In this document: positions 33,984 through 41,654 of the stretch, piece by piece
How the letters are laid out: every line of letters starts with the position of its first letter
Numbering within the stretch: the stretch's first letter is position 1
The notes under the pieces: generated by a model
Told to the model about the DNA's origin: nothing
Seen by the model: the letters and a program-made list of their open reading frames with translations, nothing else
Database searches by the model: none
Assembly: GCF_031458255.1 (NCBI RefSeq)
Contig: NZ_JAVDYC010000001.1
Span: 6,457,001 to 6,521,000, forward strand
Direction of reading: 5' to 3'
Source of the DNA: Catenuloplanes niger
Lineage (GTDB): Bacteria > Actinomycetota > Actinomycetes > Mycobacteriales > Micromonosporaceae
DNA: 64,000 nucleotides
Made by a program: the position numbers and the translations under genes

Positions 33984-35168
33984 ATGACCGGGGCGCATGT
34001 CATCGCCGACGGGACCGAAGCGCTGGAGACGGCACGCCGGCTCGCCGCCGAGTTCGCCGAGGACGCGGCCGCGCGCGACGCCGAGCGCCGGCTGCCCCGC
34101 GCGGAGCTCGACCGGCTGTCCACCGCCGGGCTGCTCGCGATCACCGTGCCCGCCGAGCACGGCGGCGCGGACGTCGACGCGGTCACGCTGGCCGAGGTGA
34201 TGCGCCTGCTCGCGGCCGCGGACCCGAACATCGCGCAGATCCCGCAGAGCCACTTCGTCTACGTCAACGTGATCCGCGCCCGGGGCACGGCCGAGCAGCG
34301 GGCCTTCTTCTACCGGGAACTGCTGTCCGGCAAGCGGTTCGGCAACGCCCAGTCCGAGGCCGGCACCAAGCACGTGCAGGACTACCGCACCCGACTGACC
34401 CGGCAGCACGACGGCTTCCGGCTGGACGGCACGAAGCACTACAGCACCGGCGCGCTGTTCGCGCACTGGATCCCGGTGCTGGCCCGCGGCGACGACGAGC
34501 AACTGCACGTCGCGTACGTCGAGGCGGGCACGCCCGGCCTCACCGTGATCGACGACTGGGACGGCATGGGCCAGCGCACCACGGCCAGCGGCACGGTCCG
34601 GCTCGACGGCGTGCACGTGCCCGCGGACCGGGTGCTCCCGCACCACCTGACGTTCACCGGCCCGCAGCTGCACGGCGCGGTCGCCCAGCTGCTGCACGCC
34701 GCGATCGACGCCGGCATCGCGGACGGCGCGCTGACCGACGCGGTCGAGTTCGTCCGCACCCGCTCCCGGCCGTACTTCGAGAGCGGGTTCGACAGGGCGT
34801 CCGACGACCCGCTGCTCGTCCAGCGGTTCGGCGAGCTGTCGATCGAGCTCCGCGCCGCGAACGCGCTGCTCGCCGACGCCGCCCGCGCGGTCGACGCGGC
34901 CCGCGCGGACCTCACCGACCGGAGCGCCGGCGCCGCCTCGATCGCGGTCGCGGCCGCCAAGGCCTACGCGGACCGGGCCGCGCTCGCGATCACGAACGCG
35001 CTGTTCGAGGTCTCCGGCACCCGGTCCAGCCTCGACCCGCTCAACCTGCACCGGCACTGGCGCAACGCGCGCACGCACACGCTGCACGATCCGGTCCGCT
35101 GGAAGGTCCAGCACATCGGCCGGTACGTGCTGAACGACACCCTGCCGCCCCGGCACGGGCTGCTCTGA
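33984..35168 (+). CDS. SfnB-like sulfur-acquisition monooxygenase (acyl-CoA dehydrogenase fold)
   Basis: A 394-residue flavoprotein of the acyl-CoA dehydrogenase superfamily, SfnB/DszC branch, which uses reduced FMN in sulfur scavenging. Recognisable parts: ITVPAEHGGADVDAVTLAEV near residue 55, QIPQSHFVYVNVIRARGT, GNAQSEAGTKH (flavin loop near 116) and LDGTKHYSTGALFAHWI near 140. C-terminal helices carry LFEVSGTRSSLDPLNLHRHW, where the catalytic Glu of true dehydrogenases is absent, as in monooxygenases. ATG 33984 follows GAGGG. It lies 28 bp before the SsuD-like gene. Confidence 0.88.
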   Translation: MTGAHVIADGTEALETARRLAAEFAEDAAARDAERRLPRAELDRLSTAGLLAITVPAEHGGADVDAVTLAEVMRLLAAADPNIAQIPQSHFVYVNVIRARGTAEQRAFFYRELLSGKRFGNAQSEAGTKHVQDYRTRLTRQHDGFRLDGTKHYSTGALFAHWIPVLARGDDEQLHVAYVEAGTPGLTVIDDWDGMGQRTTASGTVRLDGVHVPADRVLPHHLTFTGPQLHGAVAQLLHAAIDAGIADGALTDAVEFVRTRSRPYFESGFDRASDDPLLVQRFGELSIELRAANALLADAARAVDAARADLTDRSAGAASIAVAAAKAYADRAALAITNALFEVSGTRSSLDPLNLHRHWRNARTHTLHDPVRWKVQHIGRYVLNDTLPPRHGLL

Positions 35169-35196
35169 CCTCTCGCGAAACCTGGGGAGATCCACC

Positions 35197-36360
35197 ATGA
35201 GCCTCACCTTCCACTGGTTCCTGCCGACCTCCGGCGACAGCCGGGACATCGTCGGCGGCGGGCACGGCGTCGCACCCGGCGCCGCCGCGCAGGCCCGGCC
35301 GGCCACCACCGCCTATTTGGGCCAGATCGCGCGCTCGGCGGAGCAGCTCGGCTTCGAGGGCGTGCTCACGCCGACCGGCGCCTGATGCGAGGACGCGTGG
35401 ATCACCACCGCGATGCTGACCGAGGTCACCGAGCGACTGAAGTTCCTGGTCGCGTTCCGGCCCGGCCTGCTCTCGCCGACGCTGGCCGCGCACATGGCGA
35501 CCACCTACCAGCGCCTCTCCCAGGGCCGGGTGCTGCTCAACGTGGTCACCGGCGGGGAGAGCGCGGAACAGCGCGCGTACGGCGACTTCCTGGACAAGGA
35601 GGCGCGGTACGCCCGTACCGACGAGTTCCTGCACGTGGTCCGGTCACTGTGGCGCGGCGAGACCGTCACGTTCGGCGGCGAGCACGTGCGCGTCGAGGGC
35701 GCGAAACTCAACCGGCTGTTCGACCCGGTCCCACCGGTCTACTTCGGCGGCTCCTCCGCGGCGGCCGGCCCGGTCTCGGCCCGCCACTCCGACGTCTACC
35801 TCACCTGGGGCGAGCCGCCCGCGCAGGTGGCGAGGAAGCTGGAGTGGATCCGCGGGCTCACCGCGGCCGAGGGCCGGATCCAGCGGTACGGCATCCGCCT
35901 GCACACGATCACCCGGGACACCTCCGAGGAGGCGTGGGCCGAGGCGTCCCGGCTGCTGCGCGGCATCTCCGACGACGAGATCGCCAAGGTCCAGGCCGGC
36001 CTGCACCGCAGCGAGTCCGAGGGCCAGCGCCGCATGCTCGCGCTCAACGGCGGCACCCGCGACGGCCTGGAGATCTCCCCGAACCTGTGGGCCGGCGTCG
36101 GCCTGATCCGCGGCGGGGCCGGCACCGCGCTGGTCGGCAGCCACACCGAGGTTGCGGACCGGATCGAGGAGTACGCGAACCTCGGCCTGAGCGAGTTCAT
36201 CCTCTCCGGCTACCCGCACCTGGAGGAGGCGTACTGGTTCGGCGAGGGCGTGCTGCCGATCCTCCGCGAGCGCGGCCTGTGGCAGCACCCGGCCGGCGAG
36301 CCGGCACTGCGCGACACGGTGATCGTCCCGTTCACCCCCGAACCGGTCCGGTCCAGCTAG
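35197..36360 (+). pseudogene. SsuD-like FMNH2-dependent alkanesulfonate monooxygenase with in-frame TGA
   Basis: The frame is that of a full-length (387-residue) SsuD/LLM monooxygenase: FHWFLPTSGD start, PTG.CEDAW, LKFLVAFRPGLLSPTLAA, PPVYFGGSSAAAGPVSARHSD, YLTWGEPPAQVARKLEW, EISPNLWAGVGLIRGGAGTA and LSGYPHLEEAYWF. It is broken by one TGA at 35383-35385, exactly where E. coli and Bacillus SsuD have Ser in PTGRSCED; a Trp or Ser codon there would restore it with one base change. All else is intact, so the mutation is recent, recoded, or a sequencing error. ATG 35197 follows GGGGAGATCC. Cotranscribed with the SfnB-like gene. Confidence 0.85.
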
Positions 36361-36390
36361 GACTGCTGCCGGCGGGCCGCCCAGGACCGG

Positions 36391-38484
36391 TCAGTCCGAG
36401 CTGTTCATCGGCAGGCGGATCTGGAAGGCGGTGCCGGAGTCCGGGTTGAGCAGCGCGATCGTGCCGTGGTGGCGTTCGATGATGGCGCGGCTGATCGCCA
36501 GGCCGAGACCGCTGCCCGGGATCGCCCGGTCCCGCGTGCGGGAACTGCGGTAGAAGCGGGAGAACAGGCGGTCGCGCTCGTCCGGCGGGATGCCGATGCC
36601 ACGGTCCGCCACGACCAGCTCGGCCGCGTAGTCGCCGTCCGCGGTGAGCGTCACCGTGACCTCGCCACCGTCCGGGCTGTACTTGATCGCGTTGCCGATC
36701 AGGTTGTCCAGCACCCGGCGCAACCGCAGCCGGTCGCCGGGCAGCACCAGCTCGGCGGGCGTGTCCACGCGCACCGTGACGGAGTCGCCGGTCAGTGAGG
36801 AGCGGGCCGCGTCGGCCGCCTCGCGTACCACCTCGGCCAGGTCGCACGGGGTGAGCTGCACGGTGGCGTGGCCGGTGTCCAGCGCGGCCAGGTCCAGCAG
36901 GTCGTCGATGATGCCGCGGAGCAGCGTGGTGTTGCGGTCGATCACCTCGAGCAGCGCCGGGCCGTCCGCGGTCAGCTGCGCCGGCGTGGCCTCGCGGAGC
37001 AGGCTGGTGTACGCGCTGATCGAGGTCAGCGGCGTGCGCATCTCGTGGCCGATCAGCGCCAGGTACTCGTCCTTGCTGCGGGCCAGCTGCAGCTCCAGGT
37101 CCTCCGCACGGCGGCGTTCCAGGAACTGGCCGACGTGCGCGGCGATCCCGGCCAGCAGCGCGACCAGCGCGTCCTCCGGATCCTCGACGACCTCGGCGAA
37201 GAACGCGAGCACGCCGAGCGTGTCGTCACCGGACCGGACCGGGATGGCGAGCGCGGCGTGCAACTGCGACGTCTCGATCGTGTCCGCGGGCAGCAGCGCC
37301 TCGCCGTCCGCCAGGTCACGGATCCAGACCGGCTCGCCGGTCAGCCACGCCTTGCCGGAGATGCCCTGGCCGTACGCGAGCTGGTCCGGCACGTGCATCT
37401 CGGCCACGCTGCCCGGCGCGCTCCAGTGCGCGGCGGTCCGCAGCACGCCGCCCGGGCCGTCGACCAGCCACAGCTCCGCGTGCGCCCAGCCCAGCGTGCG
37501 GACCACGGCCTCCAGCACCCGTGGGCCGGCCTCCGTCGCGCTCGCGGCCTCGGCCAGCGCGGACGCGACCGCCAGCTCGCAGTCGCGGAACCGTTCGGTG
37601 CGCTTGAGCTCGGTGACGTCCTGCAGCGCGACCACGGCGCCGAGCCGCTCACCGGACGCGTCCGCGATCGGCTGACCGTCGACCAGCAACACCCGCGGAC
37701 GCTGCATCGGCGAGTCCGCCAGCACCTCCAGCCCGTGCAGCTCCTCACCGGCGAACGCGCGGGACAGCGGGGTGTCCTCCGGCGCCATCGGCCGTCCGTC
37801 CGCGTGCCGGAGGCCGAAGTCGAGCGGGTGCCCGCCGGCCGCGAACGGCTCCGGCGTGCGCCCGGTGAACCGCAGCATCGGCGCGTTGATCAGCACCCGG
37901 CGGCCGTCCGCGTCGCAGGCGACCACGCCGTCGTGCAGGTTGTCCAGCACCGCGTCCAGGAAGCGCCGGTGCCGGTCGGCGTTCTCCAGCGCCTCCCGCT
38001 CCGCCACGAACGTGCCGCACACCTCGGCCGCGTGCCCGACCACGGACTGCTCCGCCACGGTCCAGTCCCGCGGCCGGTAGTCGACCACCGCGCAGACGCC
38101 GACCACCGCGCCGGTCCGGGACCGCACCGGATAGCCGAGGTAGGCCCGCGCGTCCGCCCGCCGCACCGGCGCGTCCGGCGGGACCCGCGCGTCGTCGAGC
38201 ACGTCGTGCACGACCAGCGGGCAGCCGGAGTCCAGGATGACGCCGGCGAGCGTGGACGCGGCCGGGATCGCGCCCAGGTCGGCCCAGACGGCGGGCAGGT
38301 GGTAGCCGCCGCTCATCAGCATGCTGCGGCCCTCCAGCAGCTGGACCAGGCCGGTCGGCGCGCCGGTCGCACGCGCGGCCAGTTCCGCGAGCCGGTCCGC
38401 GGCGTCCTGCGAGAGCGAGCGGCGCGAGACGTGCACCCAGTCCGCGTCCGTGCCGGTCACGGCGGTGCTGCCCGTCGTCGCCAC
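36391..38484 (-). CDS. GAF-PAS-GAF sensor histidine kinase
   Basis: A 697-residue soluble sensor kinase. Predicted order: GAF (about 15-165, ARAYLGYPVRSRTGAVVGVC), PAS (170-290, NLHDGVVACDADGRRVLINA), GAF (300-460, YGQGISGKAWLTGEPVW), HisKA with H-box LIGHEMRTPLTSISAY near 478, and HATPase with N box NLIGNAIKYSPDGGEV, G1 VADRGIGIPPDERDRL and G2 GSGLGLAIS. All catalytic boxes are intact. No TM segment, so it senses a cytoplasmic signal. GTG 38484 follows GAGAGGAACGGCCG. No response regulator is adjacent; the nearest is the stand-alone receiver at 60943. Confidence 0.92.
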   Translation of the reverse strand: MATTGSTAVTGTDADWVHVSRRSLSQDAADRLAELAARATGAPTGLVQLLEGRSMLMSGGYHLPAVWADLGAIPAASTLAGVILDSGCPLVVHDVLDDARVPPDAPVRRADARAYLGYPVRSRTGAVVGVCAVVDYRPRDWTVAEQSVVGHAAEVCGTFVAEREALENADRHRRFLDAVLDNLHDGVVACDADGRRVLINAPMLRFTGRTPEPFAAGGHPLDFGLRHADGRPMAPEDTPLSRAFAGEELHGLEVLADSPMQRPRVLLVDGQPIADASGERLGAVVALQDVTELKRTERFRDCELAVASALAEAASATEAGPRVLEAVVRTLGWAHAELWLVDGPGGVLRTAAHWSAPGSVAEMHVPDQLAYGQGISGKAWLTGEPVWIRDLADGEALLPADTIETSQLHAALAIPVRSGDDTLGVLAFFAEVVEDPEDALVALLAGIAAHVGQFLERRRAEDLELQLARSKDEYLALIGHEMRTPLTSISAYTSLLREATPAQLTADGPALLEVIDRNTTLLRGIIDDLLDLAALDTGHATVQLTPCDLAEVVREAADAARSSLTGDSVTVRVDTPAELVLPGDRLRLRRVLDNLIGNAIKYSPDGGEVTVTLTADGDYAAELVVADRGIGIPPDERDRLFSRFYRSSRTRDRAIPGSGLGLAISRAIIERHHGTIALLNPDSGTAFQIRLPMNSSD

Positions 38485-39487
38485 CGGCCGTTCCTCTCGT
38501 CGCGCCTGCTCCCCTCTGCCAGATTAAAGCGGCGAGCCACCTCAAAACCGGCAAATCACAGACCAGCGCGTACGACGCGCGCGCCCGTCACCCGATTCCG
38601 CTCACCTCGACGCCACCTCACGGCAGCACGCCCACCCACCACGCGAACCCGGCCACCACACGGCTCCGGCCGCCGGATGGGTCTGGCTGCCGGGTGGGTC
38701 CGGCCGTCGCGTGTGTCTGGCCGTCGCGTGGCTCTGGCCGCCTGCGGATTCGGCCGCTGCGCAGGACTGGGTAGATCATCAGGCCGCTGCAGATCCTGGC
38801 GATCACGGGCTCCGCCCGGAACCTGGCTGGCGCCCGGGGTCTGGCTGCCGCCCGGAACCTGGCTTCCCCCTGAATCTGGCTGCCGTCGGAGGAATGGCCG
38901 CGCGGAGATCGGCCGCTGCGTGGGGAACCCGAGGCCGCCGAGGGAAGTCGCGTGGAAACGTGCTGCCGCGTGGAAACCGGTGGCCGTCTGAGGAACGGCC
39001 GCTGCGCGGAGACCGGCCGCTGCCGAGGGAGCGTCGCGTGGAAACCTGCTGCCGCGTGGAAGCGGCTGCCGTCGGAGAACGACTGCTGCGCGGAGACCCG
39101 CCGCTGAGCGAAGACCGGCCGCTGCGTGGAAACCAGCTGCCGCGTGGAAACCCGAGGCCGCCGAGGAAGTCGCGTGGAAACCAGCTGCCGCGTGGAAACC
39201 CGAGGCCGCCGAGGAAGTCGCGTGGAAACCAGCTGCCGCGTGGAAACCGGTGGCCGTCGGAGGAACGGTCGCTGCGCGACGCCGGCGGCCGCCGAAGGGA
39301 CGTCATGTGGAAACTTGCTGCCGCGTGGAAAGCGGCGGTCGTCGGAGGAACGGCTGCTTGCGCGGAGACATGCCGCCGCGTGGAAGCCTGCGGCCACCGA
39401 ACAAACGCCGTCTGGGACCGGCTGCCGTCTGGGACCGGTTGCCGGCTGGGACCGGCTGCCGCCCGGAACCGGGCGGCAGCCGGTGGG
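38485..39487. repeat. 1-kb non-coding gap filled by a degenerate ~17/18-bp minisatellite
   Basis: No convincing gene. From about 38800 to 39480 the sequence is a decayed tandem array with ~17-18-bp periodicity; typical units are GGAACCTGGCTGCCGCCC, GTGGAAACCAGCTGCCGC and CCGTCTGGGACCGGCTG. A higher-order 48-bp repeat is exact over two copies (39126-39173, 39174-39221) with a partial third (39222-39248). Long open frames on both strands are repeat artefacts: their peptides are Arg-rich, periodic and different in each frame. 38485-38800 shows a few related CGGNTGCGTG words but is otherwise plain. Confidence 0.8.
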
Positions 39488-40240
39488 TCATGCCGCGGTC
39501 GTGGCCTCCGCCGTGCGGGGCGCCGCCTTCGGGGGCCGTGGCGTGAGCAGCAGTCCCAGCGTGGCGCCCATCGTCGCCCACATCGCGGCCAGTTCGGCCA
39601 GTGACGCGACCCGGAAGTCCCAGATGAGCTGAGCCGGGACGTCCGCCGGGATATCGCCGCTGGCGGCCGGCCAGATCAGCATGATCGCCGCGTAGCCGGC
39701 CACGCCGGTGAGTACGCCGGCGGTCGCCGCGAGCGGTGTGGAGTGCCCGCGGGCCACGAGCACCTGCCGCACCAGCACGGCCAGCCAGGAGATCGCCGCC
39801 GCGGCCGCGATCAGCGACAGGTACTGCGCGGTGCGCGCGCCCACCGTGTCCGGGTTGCCGACCGCGGGTGGGTCGGCCGGGTATTTCAACGCCGGGACCA
39901 GCGCGAACGACACGAACCCGAGGAACGCCAGCAGCGTCGCCCGGCCGAAGTCGGTGCGCCCGGGCAGCCGGTGCCGCACCTGCGCGAACACCACGGCCAG
40001 CACCAGCGCGAGGCAGATCGCGACCGCGAGCGCGGCCACCATGCCGCCGACGACCTGCGTGGCCCGGCCGACGAGCTCCTCCGCCGCGGGCTCGCCCGCG
40101 GCGCGGGCCTCCTCCACGGCGAGCGCACGCTCGATGACCGGCTCGACGACGAAGAACGCGACCAGCGAGGCGGCGACGCCGGCCGCGACGCCCGCGAGGG
40201 CGCCGCGCCGGAGCACCCCGCCGAGGGTGACCGTGCCCAT
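39488..40240 (-). CDS. cbtA: CbtA-family cobalt uptake membrane protein
   Basis: A 250-residue protein with five to six TM helices, typical of CbtA, the large subunit of a predicted cobalt transporter. Family features: an N-terminal GALAGVAAGVAASLVAFFVVEP helix (split over residues 13-34), EPVIERA, and LGFVSFALVPALKYPADPPAVG near residue 115, plus a C-terminal helix with MWATMGATLGLLL. ATG 40240 overlaps the cbtB stop by one base. The pair is controlled by the cobalamin riboswitch upstream, which is the hallmark of cbtAB (established by comparative genomics). Confidence 0.92.
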   Translation of the reverse strand: MGTVTLGGVLRRGALAGVAAGVAASLVAFFVVEPVIERALAVEEARAAGEPAAEELVGRATQVVGGMVAALAVAICLALVLAVVFAQVRHRLPGRTDFGRATLLAFLGFVSFALVPALKYPADPPAVGNPDTVGARTAQYLSLIAAAAAISWLAVLVRQVLVARGHSTPLAATAGVLTGVAGYAAIMLIWPAASGDIPADVPAQLIWDFRVASLAELAAMWATMGATLGLLLTPRPPKAAPRTAEATTAA

Positions 40241-40449
40241 CAGTGACACGGGACGCCGAGCGCGTGCCGGCCGTCGTGGGTGAACTCGTGCAGGTACTCC
40301 GCGACCGCACCGGTCGTGACCAGCCCGTTCTCCTGGAGCAGCAGGTAGGACACGACGAGCGCGACGACGGCCAGCAGCCAGGCGAGCAGCGGCACCCGGA
40401 TCGGAGCGACGGCCGGGTCGGCGGCCTGCGCGGGAACGTGGGACGGCAT
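40240..40449 (-). CDS. cbtB: CbtB-family cobalt uptake subunit
   Basis: A 69-residue protein with one TM helix (LLAWLLAVVALVVSYLLL) and the diagnostic C-terminal metal-site tail HEFTHDGRHALGVPCH, whose His and Cys residues probably capture cobalt at the outer face. ATG 40449 lies eight bases after GAGAGG. It is the first gene behind the riboswitch and is translationally coupled to cbtA. Confidence 0.93.
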   Translation of the reverse strand: MPSHVPAQAADPAVAPIRVPLLAWLLAVVALVVSYLLLQENGLVTTGAVAEYLHEFTHDGRHALGVPCH

Positions 40450-40502
40450 GATGAATGATCCTCTCGTCCATGCCTCGTGGCGATGTGATGCGTCGCCATG
40501 GC

Positions 40503-40648
40503 CGGTCTCCTGGCTCCCGGATCATCACGCCCGCCCCGGCCTTCCCAGAACCGTGAGGATCCGGTGGCGAGGGTGGAACGGGCACTACCCGGTCACAGTG
40601 GCGAGGACCGCGCCGGAATCACACCGGCTTCCCGAGCACCATGGCCCG
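40503..40648 (-). promoter_or_regulatory. cobalamin riboswitch
   Basis: On the minus strand the stretch contains GGGAAGCCGGTGTGATTCCG, then CGCCACTGTGACCGG, and the B12 box GAGCCAGGAGACC (about 40505-40517), in the order and spacing of AdoCbl riboswitches. It lies 54 bases before cbtB. A 6-bp hairpin (40478-40499, TGGCGA/TCGCCA) between box and ribosome site may belong to the expression platform. High B12 should switch off cobalt uptake. Confidence 0.93.
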
Positions 40649-40717
40649 GGCAGCGTACCGCCGCCCGAATTCCCCGGACAAGAGGCGATCATCGATGCGC
40701 GCCGGCCCCGGACATGA

Positions 40718-40765
40718 ATCGAGGCGCCGGCCAGGTCGGCGGGACGACCTGGCCGGCGCCTCGAT
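40718..40765 (-). terminator. trmB terminator
   Basis: Perfect 20-bp stem (40718-40737 with 40746-40765) around an 8-base loop. The stem reaches the last base of the trmB stop codon. There is no long T tract on the minus strand, but the stem is unusually strong. Confidence 0.8.
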
Positions 40766-41568
40766 CACCGGGCCTGGACCTGCTCGCCCTCGATGGGGGA
40801 GCGGTGGAAGATCAGGTCGTAGATGCGGCGATGCGCGGTGATGCCGCGGCGCTCGAACTTCGTCATCGGGCGGTGGTCCGGCCGGGGCGCGAAGCGGTCG
40901 AACGCGTTGGTGAGGCCCGGCTCCGCGGTCAGCGTGTCGAGCATGGCCTCCGCGTACTCCGCCCAGTCGGTGGCGCAGTGCAGCGTGCCGCCCGGGCGCA
41001 GGCGCGAGCGGAGCAGGCCGACGTGTGCGGGCTGGATCAGCCGCCGCTTGTGGTGGCGCGCCTTCGGCCACGGGTCCGGGAAGAAGACGTGGATCGCGTC
41101 GAGCGAGGCGGGCGCGAGCTGGTGGCCGACCAGCGTGAGCGCGTCGCCGAGCGCGACCCGCACGTTCGTCAGGCCGCGGCGCTCGCTCATGCTCAGCAGG
41201 TTGCCGACGCCGGGCGTGTGCACCTCGACCGCCAGGTAGTCACGCTCCGGGTCGGCCGCGGCCATCGCCACGGTCGCCTCACCCATGCCGGACCCGATCT
41301 CCAGCACCGTGGGCGCCTCGCGGCCGAAGAGCGCGGCGAGGTCGAGCGGCAGCGCCGTGGCCGGGTCGAGCGGCACGTCGACGCCGTGGCTCTCCCACAG
41401 CCGCTCCATCGCGTCGTGGTGCTTCGGACTCATCCGCCCCCGGCGGGGATGGAACGTCCGCACCCGGGCGGGAGGCAGCGCGTTGATCTGATCGGCCAGC
41501 GCGTCCATCTCAGAGAGCTGCCTGAGGTGGAGCGCTTCTTCTAGATCAGTGTTCGTCTCGATACTCAT
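40765..41568 (-). CDS. trmB: tRNA (guanine-N7-)-methyltransferase
   Basis: A 267-residue SAM methyltransferase making m7G46 in tRNA. Signatures: VLEIGSGMGEATVAMA (SAM loop near residue 88), YLAVEVHTPGVGNLL, IHVFFPDPWPKARHHKRRL (the TrmB motif near 165) and the C-terminal T(K)FERRG pattern (RPMTKFERRGITAHRRIYDL). An N-terminal extension of about 45 residues precedes RVRTFHPRRGR, usual in actinobacteria. ATG 41568 gives MSIETNTD; in-frame TTG 41577 is less likely. Confidence 0.94.
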   Translation of the reverse strand: MSIETNTDLEEALHLRQLSEMDALADQINALPPARVRTFHPRRGRMSPKHHDAMERLWESHGVDVPLDPATALPLDLAALFGREAPTVLEIGSGMGEATVAMAAADPERDYLAVEVHTPGVGNLLSMSERRGLTNVRVALGDALTLVGHQLAPASLDAIHVFFPDPWPKARHHKRRLIQPAHVGLLRSRLRPGGTLHCATDWAEYAEAMLDTLTAEPGLTNAFDRFAPRPDHRPMTKFERRGITAHRRIYDLIFHRSPIEGEQVQAR

Positions 41569-41584
41569 CAGACCCAAGACAATA

Positions 41585-41631
41585 CCCAGGGGGTACGACG
41601 GAAGCGCAGCTCCCGCCGTACCCCCTCTGGG
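41585..41631 (-). terminator. hairpin terminator of the esterase gene
   Basis: A 9-bp core stem GGGGGTACG/CGTACCCCC (41589-41597 with 41617-41625), extended on both sides with small bulges. It lies 24 bp past the esterase stop and upstream of trmB, so it separates the two same-strand genes. Confidence 0.65.
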
Positions 41632-41654
41632 GTTTGATGGTTGTTTGCGGGTGT

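Noticed and set aside
35383-35425. Selenocysteine insertion at the TGA of the SsuD-like gene
   Set aside because: The downstream hairpin is weak, bulged and lacks a recognisable SECIS loop, and no SsuD member with selenocysteine is known to me; kept only as a remote option in the finding.
38618-39604. Long open frames on both strands over the ~18-bp repeat region
   Set aside because: Periodic Arg-rich peptides exist in several frames at once and follow the repeat unit; no ribosome sites or family features.
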